DNA of 64,000 nt from Apricaphanius iberus. Lineage: Eukaryota; Chordata; Actinopteri; Cyprinodontiformes; Aphaniidae. The stretch covers positions 620,001-684,000 of the forward strand of contig JAPXFQ010002103.1 in NCBI GenBank assembly GCA_028564705.1, in the 5' to 3' direction. This document shows, piece by piece, positions 34,493-45,351 of this stretch; within the stretch, counting starts at the first letter, position 1, and each line of letters opens with the position of its first letter. A model generated the notes under the pieces. That model was not told the origin of the DNA. It saw only the letters and a list, made by a program, of their open reading frames with translations, and ran no database searches. The position numbers and the translations under genes are program-made.

Positions 34493-36220
34493 ATTTATCA
34501 AATTTCGATATTTAGGTATGCCTGATTGTTAGGAATCCTAGACAGCAAACATGCTTTTGATTAATTAACAAAAGATGTTTTATTGTTGTAACCTTATATT
34601 GGCGGTCGCCCAGGGGAACAAAAGAAAGAGAGTAAAACAATAAAAAAAACAAGAATAGAAATTGTCAGTTGTGTCTCACACTAATTATATAGTGGTTTCA
34701 TCAATCTAAAGTCAATTGGGTGTTTCACTGCAATTCATCCTTCCCCAAAATTTAAATGATTTCCACCATTTTGACTGATTTGAGGGAAGCAGAATAACTG
34801 GCTTTGTCAGTGATGCAAGAACTGCCGTTATAGATAGTTTTTGTATGATCTTGTTTCAACAGATTGCCGTATCATCACTACAATAATGATTATCATCTAT
34901 TAGGTTTCATTTCTAAAGACTTTGCATTGTAGGTTTATTTAAATTAAACTAAGTCCGCTAGTGACTTGGAGACCCGGAACGCACCAGGACTATTTGAGGA
35001 AAGCAATCCAGTTTGTGTTTTAGACCAGCCAGGTTTTACCCCTCCAGGTCTCCTCTTAGGCCTGATAGCATAAGAGGAATACTTCCTCTCATCTCACCGT
35101 CAGCATCTTCTCTCCAGCTATTACAGCAGACGACCTCTGCCTTGCCCTGTAAAGTGTCAGGTCAAATCTTTTTATCTTCAGCACTAGCTTCTCTTTCTTC
35201 TCCTTCTTAACCAGTCCTATCCTGCTTTTCTCACTGCTCCCCCTTCCTCCCAGTCCTTTCCTCCATATGTCTTACTCTTAGCATGAGCTCACACTGCACT
35301 GCAAGTGTTTCTGCTGCTATCACTGCCTTTTATCTTTTGCTGCCTTTGCAGATGTGGATTTACATTCATCTTAAAGGGCAGTTATAAAAACCAGCACACA
35401 GGTACATTAACAGTGCCAACAGGAATGGATATTATTTGCCTAAAACAAATAAGTGATTTCTATGATGGCAAATGTCAACATATAGAAAGTCTTGTGAATT
35501 CCCAGCGTGGTTGGTGCCGTTGCCATGGCAAAACCTCTACCTTGGCGGCCCCTTTGGCACGAAATGGTGAATCTATGTTGTGTTGATCTGAGTGAACATG
35601 AAAAAGCTGAGGCAACGCCTCGTCTTGTGCAGCTCTCAAATTTTCCTGCCCCCCCCCCCCCCCCCACCCAGGAGTAAATATCATCAGGGTTTGTGAGAAG
35701 GTGAATAAAACAAGCGAGCCAGAATCAAGTGGATGAAACATAATCTGGTCGTTAGGAGATCCTGGGAAAAGAATGTAAAGAACTGGACTGTTATAAAAAC
35801 TGATGACATATATCTACTGGAATACCCGTTATCGAGCCTTTGCTAGCTGTGGAGGCTTGTCAGGTTTTGTTTCTTATGTTTATGCAGTAGTGTCATATCA
35901 GATGTGATAAAACTCTAAATTTAGTAAATTGTGTTTACACAAATCTAAATGCAGATGTGTTGATATTTATGAACTCTTAGATGCCACAGATTTGTTAATA
36001 AAATATTCAATTTTGATTGCACTATTTTTAAAAAGATTGCATATAGTAAATAAATGTAAATGAAAAAAATATTGCTAATGCTCAAAGTTTACAATCGGAG
36101 CAAATTCACTTATCTAATTTGCATATTATGACATCATTGGGAGTGGCAATATTGGATTGCATACCTTTTTACAGATGTTTAGCATTTTTCATTTGCTAAC
36201 ATTTATATTATTTAAAAAAA
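34493..36220. other. Intron 1 segment without identified features
   Basis: It includes a 17-base poly-C run (35649-35665). The 93-codon frame at 35305-35586 shows no domain. No gene is supported. Confidence 0.4.
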
Positions 36221-36224
36221 ATTC

Positions 36225-36900
36225 CCCCCTTGCCCTCTGCGGGCGGTTTCTCACATCACTTCCAAGCTCGGGTCCTCTATCAGAGGCCTGGGAGCTTGAC
36301 GGTCCTGCGCAGTATCTATGCGGTTCCAAATACTGCACAGTTCTGGACTGAGATGTCTGAGGTTCTTCCATGGATCTGCTGGAGCCATTCCTCCAGTTTG
36401 GGGGTCACTGCCCCGAGTTCTCCGATTACCATGGTACTACTGTCACCTTCATCTTCCAAGCCTTCTCTAGCTCCTCTCTGATCCCTTAGTATTTCTCCAA
36501 TTTCTCATGTTCCTTCTTGATGTTACCATCACTTGGTGACATCCACCAAAATGGCTTTCCTCTGCTCTTTAACAACCACCACAATGTCCGGTTGGTTCGC
36601 CATTACCATCATGTCTGTCTGGATCTAGAAGTCCCACAGGATCTTTGCTCCGTTGGCTCATCACAATGTCCGATCCATTTGTGATACTGTTCCTCATCAC
36701 TCAAGAAAAACCCAGTCATCTTCGTCATCATTTACGGCGGGACCGTGAGCACCACTTTCTTTCTCGCTGGACTCTTGATCTTGATCAGAGGGTGAATATC
36801 TGAGTCAGCCATTACTTGATGAAGTGCTTCATCAAGTGTGAACAGACCTCTCTGCATTGCAAGTTTTATCTCTCTAAAATTTAATCTCCTATGCTCCGAC
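36225..36900 (-). mobile_element. Rex6/Dong-like (R4 clade) LINE 3' fragment, antisense
   Basis: On the minus strand, pieces in shifting frames read ANQPDIVVVVKEQRKAILVD, KKEHEKLEKY, REELEKAW and KVTVV, then VTPKLEEWLQQI. PDIVVV...KAILVDV is the catalytic core of the restriction-like endonuclease at the C-terminus of R4-clade elements such as Rex6 of fish. Stops and frameshifts are present. This endonuclease nicks target DNA in intact copies. The part from about 36660 upward is less certain. Confidence 0.7.
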
Positions 36901-37243
36901 AATAACCACTACTCCCTTATCTCCTTCACTGGTATTGCAGAGTCGTCACGGCCAGCAAGACCTACTCTGCTGGCTGAAACATAATCGTTTTTTTTTTTTT
37001 ACATTGTTAAATAAAGACTTTCTTCCTGCTCTGTTCTCTTTATCATCTAGATTGTGCTGCTTCCAGAGTTATCTAATATAGTAGAGTTTTTATCAAATCA
37101 TCTCTTTGCTCGCTTGTTTTGTCAGGTTGTATGAAATCTGCCTGGGGCCTTCAGAATTAACGGAGCAGGCTCCTGAGCGCTGTAAGTGAATGACACAGTC
37201 AGTTGCGATTGCCAGTCACGCACCTGCATTTTCATTTGTTGTC

Positions 37244-37340
37244 ATCCATCCATTATATATACCAGGTATCCTATGCTGGTTTGTGGTGCCTAAAGCTGGC
37301 GAGAGGTGGGGTACACCCTGGACAGGTCAACTAAGAACAT
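37244..37340 (-). mobile_element. tRNA-derived SINE tail, antisense
   Basis: The minus strand reads GACCTGTCCAGGGTGTACCC, CACCTCTCGCCAGC and a terminal TGGATGGATGAC-like end, the 3' body of the SINE family that is most complete at 52667-52995. The head is absent. Confidence 0.6.
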
Positions 37341-37435
37341 GTTACAAATCTTCACAAAATATGGACAACATTTGTCTGTCTATACTGTATGTGGATAGTA
37401 ATATTGAGTTGCATTGAAACAATTCAACCCCTTAA

Positions 37436-38524
37436 GCCCGCTAGCTCCTATTTTTTTTTTGGGGGGGGGGGGCACGCCTCCTAGAGTATCATTTAACTTT
37501 GATCTTTCTATTATTTGTTATTACAGACACCAACACTTGGTCTAAAGCAGTGCTTCTCAATTATTTTCAGCCATGCCCCCCCTAGAGAACAGAATTTTTT
37601 TCATGCCCCCCGACCCCTAACCACACCGCCAGATTGATATCTGAAAATACTCAATTACTTATTGATACAAACCACTAGCACCAGCACACTGCATACAATA
37701 TATACTAATTATGAAAAAAAGATTAAATAAGATGAAACTACTACAAATGGTCACATCTTATTTTATTGTTTTAGGTCTTAACACTATTTCCAAGTTCAGT
37801 TTATTAACTCAGTAGGTAAAATTTAATCCAGACTGCTAAATCTGTGTTATGCTCAGAACAGAAAAAACATCAAATGATTCACTGGGATGTGCATTTTTAA
37901 ACTAAACTGTAACATTTAAAGCTTTTTTAAACTGTGAATATTTGTTACCTTACAAAAGCGGGAGCCGCCGGATCACTACAGGACCATCTTTTAATTGTGT
38001 AACCCATTTTTTGCGGTTAAATTTGGCGATTCGATCTCCCTTTCCCACACCGTGGTTTACAGCACCCTCACCTCTCTGTGTGGACTTCTTCTGCTGGGCT
38101 GAACAGGCCTGTTGATAAGCTTGAGCACTGCTGCCACCTAGTGACTGGAGGCTTAATCACCGTTAAAGTATTAATAAAAGCCTCGGCTACCGGGAGGCAC
38201 AAGGGGGTGGGGGCGGGGGGGTGCTCTGGCGCCCCCCCTACCACCCCTATGCGCCCCCCCAGGGGGGCGGGCCCCACCATTTGAGAAGCCCTGGTCTAAA
38301 GTCAGTAAGAGTGAGTAGTTACTATTTATGTTGTTTATTTGCTTCTTTAAAGTGAAAACAAGATGCTAATGTGTATTTTTTCAGGCGGAATTCATATTTC
38401 TATCTTTTAACCTCAATTACTCATGCCCTCTATGATTTTCTTGAACATTTTAGGCATTAAAACAAGCTGTAAAAAGCCTTCCAGAGTGTAGGTATGCCAA
38501 ATTCGGAAAAAAACAGCCTTGGGC
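37436..38524. mobile_element. TTAA-flanked MITE (GCCC family), carrying a nested hAT MITE
   Basis: TTAA is at 37432-37435 and 38525-38528. The element begins GCCCGCTAGCTCC and ends ACAGCCTTGGGC; the first four bases are mirrored. Without the hAT insert and its duplicated octamer, 335 bp remain. A paralogous copy without the insert is at 48340-48690. There is no transposase. TTAA targeting points to piggyBac or Kolobok enzymes. Confidence 0.75.
37548..38293. mobile_element. Non-autonomous hAT element with perfect 8-bp target duplication
   Basis: GTCTAAAG lies at 37540-37547 and again at 38294-38301. The element starts CAGTGCTTCTCAA and ends TTGAGAAGCCCTG, which are inverted repeats with two differences. 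It is 746 bp. The right third is G/C-rich, with runs of G and C around 38208-38275. It has no open reading frame of note. The sister copy of the host repeat at 48340-48690 has a single TCTAAAG at the matching site, confirming the insertion. Confidence 0.9.
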
Positions 38525-38528
38525 TTAA

Positions 38529-39715
38529 GAGGTTATATGACATTTAGATGCAGCACTGACACAGAACTGCCTAAACACTGACTCTGTCACCAGCACCGAA
38601 CTAGCACTGGTTCTTTTCTTTTAGTATTTCATCTGGACTGGAAAAGCCTCAGGATTCTTCAGAATAATTTAGTGGATGTTGCTAGGGAGAGGGATACCTG
38701 AATGTATTTCCTCTGCGATCCTATCTCAGATAGCGTAAAATGATGGATGGGTAGATGCTCGTTATGCCCACCAGCAGCCCACGCCTATACCTTTTCTTTT
38801 AAAGAAAATGATCATCAGGTCTGATATTGAAAGTTATTGGATGATCTGAAATATTTAAATTTAACAAAAAATGTTAGAGTCTAGGTACAGCAGTAAACAC
38901 TGGCATCTGATGTCTCATGGACCAGGAAGATATTTGGTTTGTCTACAGTCTGTAGAGACAGCTTTTGTCCAGAGAGACACCTGGATTTCAAACTCTGTTT
39001 TCTGGTTCGTCTCTCAGGTCTGGCTTTCGTCTCCTTAGATGCTGGCGTTCATTTGATTCATTGTTCGGTTTGTTGTCAATTAGTCTGGGACATCCCTCAC
39101 TGATTGGTGTTCTCTTCGGTTTGAGCTCCGACTCTATGTTGGATCTGTTGTGGTAGTGGGGGTGCAGTAGAGCACACTCTCTACTCCTCTGTGTACAGTG
39201 GGATGGGTAACACTTTTTGGGAATTTCTTGTTCATTGTCTGTTTTGATAACAGAAAACACTATTTAGACGTTTTATTTCAGCGCTCGCTCCCTCTTGTTT
39301 TCATCTTCTGCTATCAGAGCCCTGGTTAGAATACAGACTATAATTGGCGCTTAATTGCTGCCGTGGCAACAGTGTGTTTTGAGCCTATGAGCTCTGCAAC
39401 AAAGACCAATATAGTGTGTGTAGTTTCCATCCCTCGTTTTTGATGCGGGGAAAATAGTTATGGTAGGGAAGTTTTCCTACTAATCACTTCATTTTGTGAG
39501 CCGGTGACAAATGGGATTTTATTTTACCCGACCCATTTTTCTGCTCCACTACTTATACACACCAGCTATAATGAATCCTCATCCATCACGCCTTACCTCC
39601 TGTTGCCATAGTGATTCAGATCAGCAGCTTCCCACCTGCAGTTTGGAACACCAATAATTATCCAAAGATCCTTTTAATCGATTTAAAGTCCAATAAATGT
39701 GAAAGTTGACTCACA
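38529..39715. other. Intron 1 segment without identified features
   Basis: No gene, RNA gene or assigned repeat is visible. Short open frames at about 38965-39260 have no domain. Confidence 0.4.
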
Positions 39716-39719
39716 TTTT

Positions 39720-39721
<2 letters not shown>

Positions 39722-39765
<44 letters not shown>
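39722..39765. repeat. (TA)n microsatellite
   Basis: A 44-bp TA tract. Confidence 0.97.
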
Positions 39766-39767
<2 letters not shown>

Positions 39768-39789
39768 TCTAACCAGTAGAGAGGAAACC

Positions 39790-40480
39790 AGTAGATTAAA
39801 AAACCATTAGGAGTTCTAAGTAGGAATGCAATGTCCCTGGGTGTTCTGGGATCATTCTTCTAAGAAAGCTGGAGGAAGTCGGATGAGTCATTGTGTTGAC
39901 TTTATATTCCATGAAGTTTCCCCATTATTCTGGAAGTAATACCACAATCAATAAATGGCTAATTTATCCGGACATGTTGATACCAGTTAATGAAAAACAA
40001 ACTCCTAACAGGCCACCAAATACAAGATGATGGATTTCCATCCATAGTACAGCATCCTTTGCAGTTCACTCCAGATAAAAATACTAAGAGAAATAGACGA
40101 AATGTCCAAATCTGGGGCAAACCGTGGCTTCTTAATGTCACCAAGTCTCCATACCAACCATTCTATCTCATTTATATGCCACCAGTTGTTTGGGAGGCAT
40201 GCCATAAAAAGAAAACTTTCTCTCTTGCTGCTACAAACATAAAGTTTGTCCAGGTCATACTAAGATTCAGCTTTTCTACAGCAAACACTGAAGGTAGTAC
40301 TTCTGTTATGTAGAGTGGGGGATCTGTGATGCTGTGGGCCTGTTTTTCTTCTAATAAAATAAACATGAAAATGTTGTTAAAGTGAAGTACCTGTAGAACT
40401 TTTTGACATCTCAATCCACAAGAGCTGAATCCTAGAGCTGTATGTGAGGGTTGAGGAATTTGAACATTTAGAGATTTCAG
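39790..40480 (+). mobile_element. Degraded Tc1/mariner-like element
   Basis: CCACCAGTTGTTTGGGAGGC followed by AAAGAAAACTTTCTCTC and a GCTGCTACAAACATAAAG block, then GTGGGGGATCTGTGATGCTG and GGGCCTGTTTTTCTTCT, corresponds to a widespread vertebrate Tc1/mariner-type transposase gene (the last two cover the GGGSVMLW...CFSS region). Frames are broken. The ends are not identified. Confidence 0.45.
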
Positions 40481-41092
40481 AGTCTAAAAATAACATTCCA
40501 GTAAGAGATCACACAGATCAGTAAAAGTTGAATTAAAGGTTTCATCATAGCTTTACTTGGGTGATTGTTTCTGGTTATTGCAGTTTTAAATCAGAATTAC
40601 AAGTTGTAAAAGTTTAAATTGGCTGCATTTACATCTTTAGTTAGTTTTAGCTTAGAAATAAAAGATGACTCTTCCGGATTTTCAGTTTCACCAAGTTTAC
40701 CTTGGTGCTACCTCTTTTAACCAAAGCCTTTAATCAGTCAAAGTTAGGTTTTCAACAGTAACTCCTTTTCCTTTTCCACCTTGGGTTTTTTCCCTTTTTT
40801 TTTTCTCTGCATAAAACGGTAACACTGCACCTTATTGACGTGACAATGACACACGGCTCAGCAAAATGATTTTGTATTCAGAGAGCACAGGAAGATAATG
40901 GTGTGTGTGTGTGGGTTTGGATGGCTGAATACAGGGTCTGTCCACTGATGGTGTTAGCCACGAGCCGTATAATTGTCCTTGTCCATGCTCCGTCATTAGC
41001 GGGCTGTGCGGCTGTGTGCGTGCACAAGTCGGTGTTGGTGGCTCCCGTTTCTGCTTTGATTAAACTGCTAATTATTGATGGGACACAAGCAG

Positions 41093-41095
<3 letters not shown>

Positions 41096-41145
<50 letters not shown>
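41096..41145. repeat. (TG)n microsatellite
   Basis: A 50-bp TG tract. Confidence 0.97.
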
Positions 41146-41147
<2 letters not shown>

Positions 41148-41349
41148 ACATTAACAGATTCTTTCACAATTGTCTTTGGGTAACACCTTCTGTCCTTCAG
41201 CCCTTAATAATTCCTCAATATTTTTTATTCTAAGATTTGCTTGAAGTTGTGTTTAGACTTCAAGTGATAAAATTACCATTTTGCCAATTATATACAAATT
41301 ACAAGTAAAATACATACAGTGCTGAGAAAAAGTATTTAAATAATTTGAG

Positions 41350-41660
41350 TAGGGATGTGTACTGACAACAATCTGGTGATACAATATGTATCATGATACA
41401 AACGGGGCATTTGATATATTGCAATATATCACTATACTATGAGTAAGACTATATATTGTGATTTTTAAAAGTAAATGTAACTGTAGAAAATCTGTCACAA
41501 CAGTCTAAACACTGCAACCTGTTTCATCCTGAACACATCTACTTTTATTAATAGATCTAGTTGATCCACTGGAACCAAGAGGGTGACAACAGACATCAAC
41601 TAGCGGTCTGACTTTTAACTTCATGACAAAATTCCATTCAAATGTGTTTTGTTTTTTTAA
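41350..41660 (+). mobile_element. ATATC-rich MITE (copy 4 of 4)
   Basis: It starts TAGGGATGTGTACTGACAAC. ATGTATCATGATACAAACGG, GATATATTGCAATATATCAC, GTAGAAAATCTGTCACAACA and GATCTAGTTGATCCACTGGA all match 19074-19470. The right end is degraded. Confidence 0.7.
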
Positions 41661-41702
41661 ATCGATACGTTGAAAAATTAAAAAATAGCTCTATGATTTA
41701 TA

Positions 41703-41902
41703 CCAGTGTTTCCAACCAATGATCCGCAAGGCACACAAATGGTTTTAGATGATTCCTTGTTTCAGCACACCTCACTGCAGTTGATGTCCGAATGACAGAC
41801 TTTTGTTTAATTTCAGTCTGAAGCAGCCGTGTTAAAGCCGGGAAACATCTAAAACATGCAGGGAGATGTGCCTTGAGGACCAGGGTTGAAAAACACCAGT
41901 CT
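41703..41902. mobile_element. hAT-like MITE (CAGTGTTTCC family)
   Basis: It begins CCAGTGTTTCCAACC and ends GGGTTGAAAAACACCAG, which are imperfect inverted repeats. GGGAAACATCTAAAACATGC and GCCTTGAGGACCAGGG are in the body. No clear target duplication was found. It is distinct in body from 25411-25612. Confidence 0.6.
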
Positions 41903-42019
41903 TCCACAAAAGATGTTCATAAAGTTCTTTGCACAAAACCACTGTCACATTAAGAGATATCACCAGCTCTATTCTGGACAGTTTTAGTACCATTCAGAAC
42001 CAGCCATTTCAGAACTTTA

Positions 42020-42175
42020 AAGGTGCATTCACAGCAGCCCGGTTTAGTTTGCTTTAATTGAACTCTAGTTGGTTTGCCCAGAAAGTCTGGTTCATTTGGG
42101 AAGGTGTAAATGGCAATCGAACTCTGATTTGGACTAAACAAACAAACTCTAGTCCACCTAAAAATGTAGAGACTT
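42020..42175. mobile_element. MITE fragment (GGTGCATTCACA family)
   Basis: AAAGGTGCATTCACAGCAGC, CGGTTTAGTTTGCTTTAATTG and CTCTAGTCCACCTAAAAATG form a block common in fish genomes. It is non-coding and the ends are not paired here. Confidence 0.5.
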
Positions 42176-42184
42176 TTTGATTTT

Positions 42185-42725
42185 TATTTATAGTTTTCCA
42201 TTGGCTTTTCAGTGTTGCAAAGCAATTCCCCTCCAGGACAGCAGGGGGTGCTAACCTTTCATGGTGGGTCTGTCTACGGTTTCAGTGTCATTTCTGGTTA
42301 ACTAGAATTTATTTTCTTCAATATGTGAACACATTCTCCCCTCAAATTGCAATGGACGACAGAAAAAAAGGTTCTGATCAAGCTAAAGAGCCTTTTATTA
42401 GAAATGCATGTCATAGAATACTCTAAAAATGCATGTTAACAAACACAGCGGTCTGTTTTGTTTTGCTCTACACTTCCTTGTGTTCAAAATCACCACAATA
42501 CCATATTGGATGAATTATCCTTTCAATATAAAGCATGTAGTGCCCACATGCTGCATTAACTACTGATTACAGTGACCACAGAGACACATTCTGATAAAAT
42601 GATCTCTGGCTGTTGCTAACTGACCAATCACAGGCATACGCTCTCCGTTGATGGAGACGGATATTTAGAAATTGGTCTCTACTCCGTCCGTCCATGTGTA
42701 GGTGTCGGAGAGAATGGATGCTGGC
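42185..42725 (-). mobile_element. Interspersed repeat Y, antisense copy
   Basis: On the minus strand it carries TGCTTTATATTGAAAGG, AATCACCAAAAG-like spacing, AGAACTTACTTTCTGTCGTCC-like blocks (here degraded) and ACCCCCTGCTGTCCTGG, in the same order as 49464-50119 and 62105-62575. It is non-coding. Confidence 0.55.
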
Positions 42726-44989
42726 TTTTATGGATAATGGCGCTTTTCAAAGTAGACTGACCGATATAAACTAGGGTTAAGTAATGACTGTAGTATTAAG
42801 TTATCTGATAGGCTATAAATAAAAAAAGAAACCCTTTTTTTAACTCTTTATCGACCCTTTTTTGTTCTGTCGCACCACACGTCTATCGATCGATAAATTA
42901 TCAAGCCTCGGGTTAGGCAGCAGGACTTTTATCCAAAGAACACAGGTAGATCTCAGATTCTCTGAGTGGCTGAAACATGAAGGACGTTAAAACCATCCAC
43001 CGCTGTTGAACGACAGCAATTCTGCCAAGCACCTCTCTGCAGCACCTTCTTAACCTACCAGGGATTTAGTGGCGGATCATTTTACTGGGAAACATCACAT
43101 TGATCTCACCAACCCAATGTCCACCAGAGCTCCAAACAATAAATACCTTCATTTTCTGAGTCACAAGAATCTTGGAAATCAAACAGGCCGTTTGAATTAG
43201 ATGCTTTGAAAAGCTTTTTTGGGTGGATGGATTTCCAGCTTGACGTTGATGGCTGCTGTCAGTCCTCATGTTAAATGTTTCACTTCCACCTTGTCAGCCT
43301 ATTCTAGTCTCTCCCTCTCTGTCTGTGTCCTCTGCTGCCTGTGCGAGCATGTGCACGCCTTTGGAGACAGACTGTTTCCCTGTCGGATTCGCGCTCGATC
43401 GCCAAAAACTCACACACAGGCTGTCGCTGCCAACTCTGTTGGAGAGAGCTGGACTGACACAATTACACCGGTTTATAGAAGAGGGAATTCAGGCGTCGTT
43501 GCTGTGGGTAACGGCAGCAAAGCGGGGACTTCCAGCCAGTCAAAATAAACCAGCGTTGAAGTCACCTGCCAGATGTAGCACACAGATCTATTTTCTCCAG
43601 TCAGGTGAGCCCCGCTGGTCCTTCAGACTGTGTGTTTCAGTCGCAAAGGCAAATGACTTTCAGGGTTGAAATGAAGTAAATTGGACCATGTTGCTATGAC
43701 CTGCTATTCTGATTGTGCTTCTGGTGTTCTGCTGTTTGCAGTTTTCCCTTCATTCACACGTCTCTTTCTTTGCGTCTTTGTAATTGGGTCGTTATTGGGA
43801 TCTGGTATGCATAGTTGAGGAATTTTACTATTAAAAATCTTGAAATGTTTGTATTCTGCGCCCTTCCTTCTGAATCCCATAAATGTAATTAAGTCCAACT
43901 CATGACTTGCAGAAATCACCCAATCAGTACATATGGTCCATCCTTGTGTAGTTTCATTTCAGTCTCCTAGCAGCATTGTGAAGGCCTCAGAGGATTAGTA
44001 CGCTGTAATGAATGAACAGCATCGAGAAGATCACGAAACACACCCAATCAGAGACCTTTGGTTTCATGGAGGAGCTGCAGAATCCCACAGCTCAGGTGGG
44101 GGATTACATCAACTTGATAGCTATTTGTGATATGATCCATACATTTTTTAATATACTGTTGTCTTAATAGTCATAAGAAGTCCTACGGCGGACTTCCGCC
44201 TATTTCCAGACTTTTCTGTGGTCTTTAACTTTCTCTGATAATTCAGCTTCTGAAATATTGGAAAAGAATGCAACTTGGGAAGCTGAAACATCCAGGAGCA
44301 ATGCTTGAAACACTATAAGAGCACCAGGAGTTGACGTGACTTATCTCAGCATTCAACAGTTCAAATCGAATCAGTACTATAGTGGCAGGCAGCCAAATTG
44401 TTTGACTGAAACTGCTGGAATGGAAGGAGCATCCTCCACAACTCATTTTCCACATAATTAATATTTATTTAATATTTAAATATTTTATGATTTTTTGTTA
44501 TTCTAGAATATTTTGGGAAAATTCACTGCAAGTACAGTTACATTTTAGCTGTCTTTACACAAAAACAATATATATTTTCACTTTGTTCTCTGGCTGTACT
44601 GAAAATGATACGAACTGTAAAACTAACTAATTACTAAGGTAATTCGGGATTTTGGCATTCCGTTGCACCACTAATATTGAGATATTTTTAGTGTTTGAAC
44701 TATTAAAAGTAGTATTTCTTCAGTGGATATAAAGTAGTCATGGATTTTAGCTGTTTGATGGCAGCTGTGGTCCCTATCCGTAGTACATTCGCAGGACCAC
44801 TTTATATGCAGTCTGCATATATACAGTGGCCCTAAAAGCACATTCATGTGCTTGCATTGCGCAGTCAAAGTCATGACCTAATTTCTATTGGAATCCATGG
44901 CAAGATTAAAAATTAGTGTTCCCAGATGTGCTCAAAACAATCTTGATGATCTTAAACTGTTTTGCGAACTTGAACGGGCAAGAAATTCA
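42726..44989. other. Intron 1 segment without identified features
   Basis: A 133-codon frame at 43268-43669 has no domain and overlaps a same-strand frame of similar length, so it is not called. Nothing else is supported. Confidence 0.4.
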
Positions 44990-44997
44990 GTTATGAG

Positions 44998-45343
44998 TAG
45001 GGCTGTGTGGAAAAAACTCAATTCTGAATAAATTTTTATTAAAGTTTTATTAAAGTTCAAAAATCGGTTTACGTGTTTATCATAGTTTTCCGTTTTTTAC
45101 AGCTGTATTAAGGCTTAGTTCTGAAAGTGTTAATACAGTTTTTCCTGCTAAACTGTTACTCACCCAGTTTTAAGTCATTTAATTACAGCCGTATGATTAA
45201 GATAACAGCGAAAAAATTTTTTAATAGCACTGACCCTATATCAAACTGGATCAGATTGAATCGGATCAGATTGAATCGGATCAGATTGCGATAATCGATT
45301 TCAACTCTTCAATTCTTTAAATCTGAATCGATACCCAGCCCTA
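44998..45343. mobile_element. hAT MITE with perfect 8-bp target duplication
   Basis: GTTATGAG is at 44990-44997 and 45344-45351. The element starts TAGGGCTG and ends CAGCCCTA, a perfect terminal repeat. Inside, GGATCAGATTGAATC is tandemly repeated (about 45248-45288), and ATCGATTT/AATCGATAC words lie near the right end. It has no coding sequence. Confidence 0.85.
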
Positions 45344-45351
45344 GTTATGAG

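Noticed and set aside
35305..35586. 93-codon plus frame starting with a hydrophobic run (signal-peptide-like)
   Set aside because: No domain beyond the leader-like start, no supporting splice sites, and flanked by repeat-type sequence.
43268..43669. 133-codon plus frame overlapping a 109-codon frame
   Set aside because: Two frames are open at once over the same bases, with no domain; a chance opening in C/T-rich sequence.
45001..45345. Triple GGATCAGATTGAATC read as a regulatory array
   Set aside because: It lies inside a bounded hAT MITE with its own target duplication, so it is element sequence first.
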